Below, piece after piece: positions 50,689 to 57,865 of a stretch of 61,135 bases of DNA. Within the stretch, counting starts at the first letter, position 1; the number at the start of each line of letters is the position of its first letter. Source of the stretch: Lentisphaerota bacterium (GTDB taxonomy: Bacteria; Verrucomicrobiota; Kiritimatiellia; PWTM01); assembly GCA_016873715.1 (NCBI GenBank), contig VGWF01000008.1, positions 1-61,135 of the forward strand, given 5' to 3'. A program made the translations under genes and the position numbers. Below the pieces are notes generated by a model that was not told the DNA's origin, searched no databases, and saw only the letters and a list, made by a program, of their open reading frames with translations.

Positions 50689-52412
50689 CGGGTTCCCCGC
50701 GTTTCGAGTTCGAATCCCGCCGCTGCGCCCCGTGCCGGATCGCGGAACCGGATGCCGGGGCGCGGCTCGAGCGGATAGTACATCGGCCGGCGCGAGGGTT
50801 CGAACCATCCGGCGCGCGGCAGATGCCCGCGCAGGGTGAGCGCCGCGCCCGCCTTGTCGTCGTAGCGGATGAGCGGGATCTCCGGCGGGAGCAGCCAGTA
50901 GACGCGCCGCGCGGCCGGCGCCTCGCGCGCGAGCCAGGCGTCGACCCGCCGCTCGCTCGCGGTCAGCGCCGTCCGGCCGAGCACGAGCGCGGGGACGGCG
51001 ACCAGCAGCGCCGCCAGAAGCGCCGCGGACCGCGCCGCCGCGCGCGGCAGGGCCGGCCCCGCCCACGCGCCCGCCAGCGCCGCGGCGAGAACGCCCGCCG
51101 GCGTTGCGAGATAGCCCCACCCGAAGCGCGGCACCGGCGCCAGGGCGACGACGTAGGCGATGCCCGCGAGGCCCGCCGCCAGCGCCCACGCGCCGCCCTC
51201 CGGAAGCCGGCGGCGGCGGATCGCAAGGACCGCGGCCGACGCCAGCGCCGTCAGGAGGAGCGCAAAGCCCGCCACGTTCGAGAGGTCGGCCCGCAGCCAC
51301 CAGCCCAGCCACCGGCCCGAGAGATAGCGGACGCCCGCCATCCCCTCCGGAACCGTCCCCTGGTGCCAGATCGCGGAGTTGCGGATGCCCTCGGCGATCC
51401 GCCGCGTCGTCTCCGGGTCCGACCACGGCAGATCGAGGCTGAACGACGACGGGTACAACGGGCAGCCCGTCGCGAGCGTCATCCCCGCCATCCACGGCAC
51501 CGCCGTGCACGCGCCGCATACGAGCGCCCGCCCCCACGCGCCCGGGCCGGGGCGGCGCGTCAGCCAGTGCACGCCGGCCACCGCCAGCAGCGGCATCGCG
51601 CTGACCTTGCCCAGCACCGCCCCGGCGGCCAGAAGCAAGGGGATGAGCGCCGCGTCCGCCGCGCGCGGACGCGACAGCACGAGCAGCGACCACGCGCAGA
51701 CGACCGAGAGCACCACGGCCGGAAGGTCCGGCGAGACCGACGCCGGCACCTTCAGCGCCAGCGGCATCGCCAGCGCGAGCGGCAGCGCAACGACGGCAAG
51801 GACATCCGCCGGCCGCCCGCGGCGCTGCAGCAGCCGCGCAAGGGCGATCCCGAGGTGCAGCAGCGCGAGGGCCAGGACCAGCGCGTTCGGCAGCGCGCCC
51901 GCCCGCGCCTCCATCCAGCCGTGGTTGACGATCGCCGCGAACGCGAGCGGGGCCGACAGCACGCCGAAGCCCGTTTCGATCAGCCCCAGCCCGGGCACGA
52001 TGCCCGTGTCGGAGAGCCACTGGACCATGTCGTGCTGGTAGCCGAGAGAATCGCGGTTGTTGATGATCCCCGCGCAGATCCCCGCCGCCGCCGCGAGCAG
52101 CAGCGCCGCGGCGGCCCACGCGGCGCGCGGCGCGCCGCCGAGCAGCCGCCGCGTCTCCGCCCTCACGCGGGCCGATCCGAGGAAGGCGGCGCCCGCGACG
52201 ATGTACGCCGCGAAGGCCGGCGGCGCGAGCGGAACGGACAGGGAGGCCGCCAGCAGAGCCGTCCACCCCGCCAGCAGGCCGAGCCAGGCGGCGAGCAGGA
52301 GCCGGTCGCCCCGCCGGTCCGCCGCGTCGCCGGCGAAGGCCAGCAGCAGCGCGACACCCGGCGGCAGGCTGGCCGCCAGCAGAACCACCACGAGGACCGC
52401 CATCGCGATCAT
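50685..52412 (-). CDS. Polytopic membrane protein, GT-C or polymerase-like
   Basis: Protein of 575 residues with about 12 membrane helices (AVLVVVLLAASLPPGVALLL, AAWAAAALLLAAAAGICAGI and others). After the early helices comes IINNRDSLGYQHDMVQWLSD, an acidic, substrate-loop-like segment. A short C-terminal soluble tail contains PPEIPLIRYDDKAGAALTL. It resembles hydrophobic glycosyltransferases or Wzy-type polymerases but has no diagnostic motif. ATG 52412 overlaps the preceding stop (ATGA) and its own stop overlaps the next start (GTGA). Confidence 0.6.
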   Translation of the reverse strand: MIAMAVLVVVLLAASLPPGVALLLAFAGDAADRRGDRLLLAAWLGLLAGWTALLAASLSVPLAPPAFAAYIVAGAAFLGSARVRAETRRLLGGAPRAAWAAAALLLAAAAGICAGIINNRDSLGYQHDMVQWLSDTGIVPGLGLIETGFGVLSAPLAFAAIVNHGWMEARAGALPNALVLALALLHLGIALARLLQRRGRPADVLAVVALPLALAMPLALKVPASVSPDLPAVVLSVVCAWSLLVLSRPRAADAALIPLLLAAGAVLGKVSAMPLLAVAGVHWLTRRPGPGAWGRALVCGACTAVPWMAGMTLATGCPLYPSSFSLDLPWSDPETTRRIAEGIRNSAIWHQGTVPEGMAGVRYLSGRWLGWWLRADLSNVAGFALLLTALASAAVLAIRRRRLPEGGAWALAAGLAGIAYVVALAPVPRFGWGYLATPAGVLAAALAGAWAGPALPRAAARSAALLAALLVAVPALVLGRTALTASERRVDAWLAREAPAARRVYWLLPPEIPLIRYDDKAGAALTLRGHLPRAGWFEPSRRPMYYPLEPRPGIRFRDPARGAAAGFELETRGTR

Positions 52413-53350
52413 GCGCCCTCCCCGCCGCGAAGCATGGCCCGGGCCGCCGCGACCACCGCCGGCACGGCGGGATCGAAGCCCTCCGCGTCCAGCACGCGCA
52501 CGCTCGTGCGCAGCGGATTCCACGCCCGCTCGTACTTCTCGCGGCTCGTCAGGCCCATGCCGTAGGTGCGGCGGTCGGTCCAGACCAGGTGCGGCGCGCC
52601 GCAAAGCGAGGCCAGGTGCATCGGGCCCGACGACGGGCCGACGACAAGCCGCGCCGCGGCCATCAGGTCCATCACCGCGCCGAGCGGGCGGTCGCGGAAG
52701 TCCGCGATCCCGGGCAGGTCGAGCGTGTCCGCCGCCAGCCCGACCGCCCCGACGCGCAGGCCCGCCGCGGACAGCGCGGCGAGAAGCTCCGTCCACTTCG
52801 CGGCCGACCAGTTCCGCCCCGGCACCGCCTCGCGGCCGCGCGCGTGGACCAGCACGTCGACCCGCCCCGCCGCCCGCGCCGGATCGCCGAGGCGGACGAA
52901 CGCCTGCGCCTCCTCCGGGACGTGGGCCAGCGGCCGAAGGTGGTCGGCCCCCGGCGGAACGGCGTCGAGGACGCGCCGCAGCTCCTCCGGATTGCGGACG
53001 TCGAACGCGACGTGCGCGTTGGCCTGCCCGCGGATCGCGTGCGGAACGAACCCGTCGGCGACGCCCTCGTAGAGCGCGCGGCTCGATTCGCGGGCGCAGA
53101 CGACGATGCGCCCGTAGCGCGGCCGCAGCGCGCGGAGGAGGCCCTGCCAGTTCATCAGCTCCCAGCCGAACTCGCCGACCCACGGCCCCGCGAACAGCAG
53201 CGGACGCGGCGCGCCCCCCGACCGCAGGAACGGCGGACGCCGCGCCCACGCGAGCCGGGCCGCCCGCGCGCTGGTGAAGAGGATCCGGCGGGGGGCTCCC
53301 CCCGCCGACCAGACCGGCGGCCATCCGGCGATGCCGGGGAGAACGGTCAT
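52409..53350 (-). CDS. GT9-like glycosyltransferase
   Basis: Protein of 313 residues. Motifs: PLLFAGPWVGEFGWELMNWQ, VVCARESSRALYEGV, VLVHARGREAVPGRNWSAAKWTEL and the GT9-type donor/acceptor block AARLVVGPSSGPMHLASLCGAPHLVWTD, similar to heptosyltransferase D-SGPMHLA. It probably adds a sugar to a lipid-linked oligosaccharide in the cytoplasm. The N-terminal ~25 residues (ARAARLAWARRPPFLRSGG) are basic and may be a membrane-associating helix. ATGA-overlapped on both sides. Confidence 0.75.
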   Translation of the reverse strand: MTVLPGIAGWPPVWSAGGAPRRILFTSARAARLAWARRPPFLRSGGAPRPLLFAGPWVGEFGWELMNWQGLLRALRPRYGRIVVCARESSRALYEGVADGFVPHAIRGQANAHVAFDVRNPEELRRVLDAVPPGADHLRPLAHVPEEAQAFVRLGDPARAAGRVDVLVHARGREAVPGRNWSAAKWTELLAALSAAGLRVGAVGLAADTLDLPGIADFRDRPLGAVMDLMAAARLVVGPSSGPMHLASLCGAPHLVWTDRRTYGMGLTSREKYERAWNPLRTSVRVLDAEGFDPAVPAVVAAARAMLRGGEGA

Positions 53351-54048
53351 GCCCTGCGGAGGATGAAGATGAACTGGTAGGTTCGGCGAAGCGGAAGGAT
53401 CAGCCACTTCAGCTTCGAGAGGATCGCGCGCACCCACCGCACCGGGTTGGGCGACGCGAAGATCCGCGCCCGGTGGAGGAACCACCACCGGTCCTGGAGG
53501 ATCGCCGCCGGCTCGAGCCCGCAGTCGCGGAAGAACGCCGTCCACTCCTCCATCGACAGCAGCCGCTCGTTGATGTCCTGCTGCTCGGTCCCCTTGGTCT
53601 TCGAGAACGTCCAGTAGAGGAAGTTGACGTTCGGCACGACGATGCAGAAGCGGGCGACCGCCTTCGCGACGCGCACCATCTCCATCATGCCCTTCTTCAT
53701 GTCGATGAAATGCTCGAGCGCGCCGAGGCAGAAGACGACATCGAACGTACCCGGCTCGAACGGCAGCCGCTCGCCGCTGGTGAGGCGGATGTCAGCCTTC
53801 GGCTCCGCCGTGCGCGCGAGGCGGACGGCCTCCCCGGAGATGTCCACGCCGCTCGCATCGAGCCCGCGTGCCACCGCCGCCTTCAGCAGGAACCCGGTGC
53901 CGCAGCCGACGTCCAGCATCCGCCCCCCCGGCCGCACGCCGGTGACGTCGAGGAAGTGCGGGCACGCCTCGGGCGGACGCCACGCGCCCAGCCCCCGCTC
54001 GCGGTGGCGCCGGTCGTAGTAGTCGCGGATGTCGGCTTCTGTCGTCAT
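53347..54048 (-). CDS. Class I SAM-dependent methyltransferase
   Basis: Protein of 233 residues of the UbiE/Methyltransf_11 type. Motif I is MLDVGCGTGFLLKAAVARGL, with the acidic post-I residue in ASGVDISGEAVRLA; LPFEPGTFDVVFCLGALEHF is the motif II-III region. A C-terminal hydrophobic basic tail (LKWLILPLRRTYQFIFILRR) suggests membrane association. Within a polysaccharide operon it could methylate a sugar or chain terminus, which is inference. Separated by 3 nt from the upstream gene and ATGA-coupled to the GT9-like gene. Confidence 0.82.
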   Translation of the reverse strand: MTTEADIRDYYDRRHRERGLGAWRPPEACPHFLDVTGVRPGGRMLDVGCGTGFLLKAAVARGLDASGVDISGEAVRLARTAEPKADIRLTSGERLPFEPGTFDVVFCLGALEHFIDMKKGMMEMVRVAKAVARFCIVVPNVNFLYWTFSKTKGTEQQDINERLLSMEEWTAFFRDCGLEPAAILQDRWWFLHRARIFASPNPVRWVRAILSKLKWLILPLRRTYQFIFILRRA

Positions 54049-54051
54049 GCG

Positions 54052-55356
54052 TCACAACCCGGCCAGGGCCCGGCCCAGAACGTCCTTGTAGCACTTCACC
54101 CCGAGCGGATCCGAAAACTCCCTCAGTTTCTGCGAATAGGCCATGAAGGGCTCCCGGTCGCCGTCGAGGACCTGCGCGAGCCGCCGTTCCAGTTCGTCCG
54201 GGCTCCCCACGATGTTCGGAAATCCCGGCAGCAGGATATAGCGCAGGTGCTCGTTCCTCAAGGCCAGCGCAAGATCCTGGTGCTTCGGGAACCGGCTCGG
54301 GTAGTTGAAGTTCATCTGCAGGATCGGCGTGTCGGTGAACGCGGCCTCGAGGCCGATCGTCGACCCGAAGTTGATGAAGCACGCCGCCTGCTGGATCTGG
54401 ACGACCCGCTCGCGGACGACCGCATCCGTGATCAGCACCCGCCCCTCCTCGACCGTCCCGAAGTCGAGCATCTCGATCCCCTTCACCCCGCGCAGCGGCG
54501 CGTAGGCCTCGATCGTCTTCCGGAACGGATAGGGCCGCACGCAGAGCTTCATCCCCGGGCGGATCCGGTCCAGGACCTTCCGGATCTCGAGGATCAGCGC
54601 GACCTCCTGCTGCAGGCGGTAGTCCGTCCCCGCCGCGCAGGCGTAGAGCACGAAGGGCTCGGGCGGGGCGGGAATCGCATGGAAGTCCGTCTCGAAGATG
54701 TAGTCGAACTGCGCGGGGCCGACGACCTCGATCCGCTCCTCCGGCACGCCGTGCCAGCGGTGGACATCGTCGCGATTGGACTCGTTCCACACGAGGTAGC
54801 GGTGGGCGTCGGTGAGAAACTCGTTGTCCTTCATCGGGTTGTCCCAACTGTAGATCCAGTTGACGAGTTTCAACCCCGCGCGCTTCGCCTCGAAGAGGAT
54901 CCGCTTGTCCATCACCGCGACCGGCATGTAGACGAGGATGTCGAAGTCCTTGAGCAGGTCCGTGTGGTACGCCGAGTTCCGGTAGAGCCAGCGGAACACA
55001 TCGGTGTAGCTGTAGAGCCCGAGGCCCGCCGCATGGGCGAGGCGGCGCAGCAGGAGCACCGCGCGCATCGGCAGCGACGCCTCGCGGAACTGGACCTCCT
55101 TGCGCTGCTGCACGAGCTTCGTCTGCAGCTCGCGCGCGAAGAAGATCGCGGCGGCGGCGACCGGCCCGCGCGAAAGCGGGATCCGCGGGATCAGCCGCAC
55201 CGGGAGGTCGTCCCCCAGCGCCTTGACCGTCATCGGGTCGTGCGTGACCACCTCGAGGCGGAGGGTCCGGCGCAGGAAGAGGAGGATCTCCTTCTTCTCG
55301 TGCCGCCATCCGTCGTCGACGAGAAACAGGAAGCGCTTGGTTGAGGATTCACCCAT
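54052..55356 (-). CDS. Predicted GT-B-type transferase of a surface-polysaccharide operon
   Basis: Protein of 434 residues, first gene of the five-gene operon. FLFLVDDGWRHEKKEILLFL starts the N-terminal Rossmann-like half. The second half has VVGPAQFDYIFETDF, FVLYACAAGTDYRLQQEVAL and ACFINFGSTIGLEAAFTDTPILQMNF, the pattern of CDP-glycerol/capsule-type GT-B transferases in which a serine-rich loop with Glu follows the last strand. I do not recognise an exact family. The promoter TTGTCC-17-TAGCTT lies 10 nt before ATG 55356. Confidence 0.65.
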   Translation of the reverse strand: MGESSTKRFLFLVDDGWRHEKKEILLFLRRTLRLEVVTHDPMTVKALGDDLPVRLIPRIPLSRGPVAAAAIFFARELQTKLVQQRKEVQFREASLPMRAVLLLRRLAHAAGLGLYSYTDVFRWLYRNSAYHTDLLKDFDILVYMPVAVMDKRILFEAKRAGLKLVNWIYSWDNPMKDNEFLTDAHRYLVWNESNRDDVHRWHGVPEERIEVVGPAQFDYIFETDFHAIPAPPEPFVLYACAAGTDYRLQQEVALILEIRKVLDRIRPGMKLCVRPYPFRKTIEAYAPLRGVKGIEMLDFGTVEEGRVLITDAVVRERVVQIQQAACFINFGSTIGLEAAFTDTPILQMNFNYPSRFPKHQDLALALRNEHLRYILLPGFPNIVGSPDELERRLAQVLDGDREPFMAYSQKLREFSDPLGVKCYKDVLGRALAGL

Positions 55357-55366
55357 GGAGCCGGAC

Positions 55367-55395
55367 AAGCTATCATGCGCGTGCCCATGGGACAA
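55367..55395 (-). promoter_or_regulatory. Promoter of the polysaccharide operon, overlapping a divergent -10
   Basis: On the minus strand: TTGTCC (55395-55390), 17-bp spacer, TAGCTT (55372-55367), 10 nt to the ATG at 55356. On the plus strand TATCAT (55371-55376) is the likely -10 of the HD gene, so the two -10 boxes share bases 55371-55372 and polymerases would compete. Confidence 0.55.
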
Positions 55396-55971
55396 GATGC
55401 GACAGATCCCGCCGGCTGGGCCCTCGCGCTGCGGGCGGCCGACTACGCCGCGCGCGCCCTCCGCGCCGACCGGCGGCGCGGCGACGAGACGTCGCCCTAC
55501 ATGAACCACGTCCTCGAGGTCGCCGCCCTCCTGGCCGAAGCCACCGGCGGCCGCGACCCGCTCCTCGTCACCGCCGCCCTCCTGCACGACCTGCCCGCGC
55601 GCACGCAGATCCCCCGGGAGACCCTCGAGCACGAGTTCGGCCGCGAGGCGGCCGGCGTCGTCTACGAGGCCCACATGGTCCGCGGCGGCGACCGCGAGGA
55701 GCGGCGGCGCGACGAGATCGACCGAGCCCCCGGCATGTCCCCGCGCGCCCGCCAGCTCAAGCTCGCCGACAAGACCTCCAGCGTCCGCGGCCTGCAGACC
55801 GCTCCGCCGCCCGGCTGGGGCCCCGCCGAGGCGCTCCACTATCTTGACTGGGCCGACGCCGTCGCCGCCGGCTGCGCGGGCGTCAACCCCGCGCTCGACC
55901 GCCTCTACGCCGGTGCCTCCGACGCCTGCCGCGCCCATTGGAGCCGCCCCGATGTTCCCCGCAACGGCTGA
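55387..55971 (+). CDS. HD-domain phosphohydrolase (MESH1/RelA-SpoT hydrolase-like)
   Basis: Protein of 194 residues with YMNHVLEVAALLAEATGG (His41), LLVTAALLHDLPART (His67-Asp68) and RQLKLADKTSSVRGL, the order of metal ligands in SpoT/MESH1-type HD hydrolases. It could hydrolyse (p)ppGpp or a related nucleotide; no synthetase domain is present. Start ATG 55387 was chosen over ATG 55375 because 55375 lies within the TATCAT -10 box. It overlaps the kinase gene by 20 nt. Confidence 0.75.
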   Translation: MGQDATDPAGWALALRAADYAARALRADRRRGDETSPYMNHVLEVAALLAEATGGRDPLLVTAALLHDLPARTQIPRETLEHEFGREAAGVVYEAHMVRGGDREERRRDEIDRAPGMSPRARQLKLADKTSSVRGLQTAPPPGWGPAEALHYLDWADAVAAGCAGVNPALDRLYAGASDACRAHWSRPDVPRNG

Positions 55972-57031
55972 GGAAACCGCCGGCCTCGCCCGCGCCCTCG
56001 AGCGCGAGTATCCCGGCCTCGCCCCGGTCACCGCCATCGAGCCGATGCGCGTCGCCCTGGTCTCCAGCCTCATCTTCAGGGTCGAGGCCGGCGGCGGCGC
56101 CTACTGCGCCAAGCTCCCCGGCTACACGCGGCGGATCGGCCAGACCGACGAGGACCTCCGCGCCGAGTGGACCCTCGTGCTCGAAGCCCAGGCCCGCCTT
56201 CTCGCCCTCGGCGTCCCCGTCGAGGACCTCCTCCGCACCCGCTCCGGCGACCCCGTCTTCGAACACCGCGGCCGGCTCTGCCGCGTCGTGCGGTTCGTCC
56301 CCAGCCGTCCGTTCTCCGGCAGCGACGCCGACCTCCGCGACGCCGGCCGCGCCCTCGGCGCCTTCCACGCCGCCGGCCGCGTCCTGCTCGCCTCCGACCC
56401 CGCCCTCGCCGCCGGAATCCGGCATCGACTCGTCCGCGACATGCCCCTCGCCGGTTCGCTCGCCGCCTGGCCGGACCTGCGCGCCGGGCTGCTCCGCCTC
56501 GATCCCGCCGCCCTCCCCGACAAGGCCCGCGAGGTCGCCGCCGAGCTGGCCGAAATCCGCGACAGCCTCGACACGCGCATCGCCCCCCTCTGCCGCCGGG
56601 CGGAGGCGCGGCTGCGCGACATGCCCGCCGGGCCCGAGGGGCTCGGTCACTTCGACTACCACCCCGCCAACGTGCTCTTCCGCGACGCGGCGCCGCCCCT
56701 CGTCCTCGACCTCGAACAGATCGCCGTCGGCCCCCTGGCCAAGTGCGCCGCGCTCGGCGCCACCCGTTTCGCCATGGCCGCCCGCGATGCGGACCCGTCG
56801 CGCGACGAACGCGCCGCCGCCGCCGCGTTCGTCCGCGGATGGATCGAGACCTTCCCCGACGGCGCCCCCGCCGTCGCGCAGATCCCCGACTGGATCCTCC
56901 TCTACGAACTCGAGAAGACCCTCCGCATCCTCCGCCGCACCCTCGCCGGCGATGTCGTCCCCCCGATGGTCCGCAAGATCGTCACCCACCACCTCCCCCT
57001 CGGCGAACGCGCCGGGAGCTTCAGGATCTGA
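55952..57031 (+). CDS. Aminoglycoside-phosphotransferase-family kinase (APH fold)
   Basis: Protein of 359 residues with the protein-kinase-like APH fold: Lys54 in GGAYCAKLPGYT as ATP-binding lysine, catalytic loop GLGHFDYHPANVLF (His233, Asp235, Asn240) and metal Asp253 in LVLDLEQIAVG. The family phosphorylates small molecules such as choline, homoserine, sugars or aminoglycosides; there is no evidence for antibiotic resistance here. It overlaps the HD gene by 20 nt, so it is co-translated. Substrate unknown, possibly linked to the neighbouring polysaccharide genes. Confidence 0.8.
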   Translation: MFPATAEETAGLARALEREYPGLAPVTAIEPMRVALVSSLIFRVEAGGGAYCAKLPGYTRRIGQTDEDLRAEWTLVLEAQARLLALGVPVEDLLRTRSGDPVFEHRGRLCRVVRFVPSRPFSGSDADLRDAGRALGAFHAAGRVLLASDPALAAGIRHRLVRDMPLAGSLAAWPDLRAGLLRLDPAALPDKAREVAAELAEIRDSLDTRIAPLCRRAEARLRDMPAGPEGLGHFDYHPANVLFRDAAPPLVLDLEQIAVGPLAKCAALGATRFAMAARDADPSRDERAAAAAFVRGWIETFPDGAPAVAQIPDWILLYELEKTLRILRRTLAGDVVPPMVRKIVTHHLPLGERAGSFRI

Positions 57032-57047
57032 GACCGGAGATGACGGC

Positions 57048-57650
57048 ATGAACGTGAGGACCCGGTTCGGGATGGCGGTGCTCCTGGCGGCGGCCGTCGC
57101 GGGGGCCGGTTGCCCGCGGCGCGCGCCGCCGCAGGTGACGGACGCGGAGCGCGCGCTCTTTCCCCGCGCGGCCGATCTCGCGCAGGCCTTCGACCTGCGG
57201 ATCGCGGCGCCGGAGTCGAACGAGACGTTCACGATCGACCGGTCGTGGGACGGCTCGTTCGACGTCGACTACGAGTACGATGGCAGCGACGCGGTCGAAT
57301 CGAACGACGCCCTCTACGTGCAGGGTTCGCTCTCGATCCAGCCGTCGCTGCGCGACGCCCGCATGGTGCAGGGCGCGGTGAAGCTCGGCCTGGGCATCGG
57401 GAACCGGCTGAACGACCTGAAGACGCGGGCGGTCCCGGGGTTCTCCTTCGGCGAGGCGTCGGAACTGGGCGTGATCGTGTCCGGCGGCGTCGACGTCGGC
57501 AACTTCATGATCGTCCGCGACGGGCGCCGCGTCTACACGCTGATCCTGAGCGGCGTCTGCGTGACCAACGCCGCCGACTGGAACGGTCTCATGCGGCCCT
57601 GGCTCGACCGGTTCGCCGCCTATCGCGATCCCGCGGCGCGGACGAAATGA
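57048..57650 (+). CDS. Putative lipoprotein of unknown function
   Basis: Protein of 200 residues with a lipoprotein signal (MNVRTRFGMAVLLAAAVAGA, then GC at the lipobox AGAG-C). The mature domain is beta-rich: FTIDRSWDGSFDVDYEYDG, ALYVQGSLSIQPS, FSFGEASELGVIVSGGVDVG and VYTLILSGVCVTNAADWNG. No family recognised. It begins 16 nt after the kinase gene, so the three genes form one unit. A GACGG before ATG 57048 is only a weak ribosome site. The stop is followed 6 bp later by a REP hairpin. Confidence 0.65.
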   Translation: MNVRTRFGMAVLLAAAVAGAGCPRRAPPQVTDAERALFPRAADLAQAFDLRIAAPESNETFTIDRSWDGSFDVDYEYDGSDAVESNDALYVQGSLSIQPSLRDARMVQGAVKLGLGIGNRLNDLKTRAVPGFSFGEASELGVIVSGGVDVGNFMIVRDGRRVYTLILSGVCVTNAADWNGLMRPWLDRFAAYRDPAARTK

Positions 57651-57656
57651 ACCGGC

Positions 57657-57713
57657 GGCGCCGACCCTGCTTCGCGGGAACGCTTCGCAGGACAGGCGGA
57701 GCGGCGTCCTCCA
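57657..57713 (-). repeat. REP hairpin with an insertion in its loop
   Basis: GGAGG foot (minus strand), stem CGCCG / CGGCGCC and CTCCG loop as in the other hairpins, but the loop carries an extra ~33 bp that itself has CCTGC/GCAGG arms. Confidence 0.5.
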
Positions 57714-57734
57714 GGAATCCGGATGCAACGCCCC

Positions 57735-57804
57735 GGATCGCGGATGCCGGTCGTTGGTCCTCGGATACCGGCCCTCGGATCTCGTCTCCCGACTCCCGTC
57801 CCCC
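57735..57804. repeat. Heptanucleotide-period array (GGATNNC)
   Basis: GG (or G) recurs exactly every 7 bp at 57735, 57742, 57749, 57756, 57763, 57770, 57777, 57784, 57791 and 57798: GGATCGC, GGATGCC, GGTCGTT, GGTCCTC, GGATACC, GGCCCTC, GGATCTC and weaker units. It lies in the gap before the three-haem gene. Confidence 0.75.
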
Positions 57805-57852
57805 CTCCGGTCCGGGCCCCGCTCCGGGCTCGCGCGGCGGGCGCGGCCCCGT

Positions 57853-57858
57853 TAGAAT
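57853..57858 (+). promoter_or_regulatory. -10 element of the three-haem protein gene
   Basis: TAGAAT ending 7 nt before the ATG at 57866, again the leaderless spacing. No TTGnnn is found at 16-18 bp upstream, so a regulator-dependent promoter is possible. Confidence 0.45.
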
Positions 57859-57865
57859 CGCGCGC

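Noticed and set aside
50700-50730. tRNA T-loop-like GAGTTCGAATCCC
   Set aside because: It lies inside the 3' end of a membrane protein gene and no acceptor, D or anticodon stem can be drawn around it.
55375-55386. Upstream ATG of the HD gene at 55375
   Set aside because: It lies inside the TATCAT -10 element, so it would not be on the mRNA; ATG 55387 fits the local promoter geometry.
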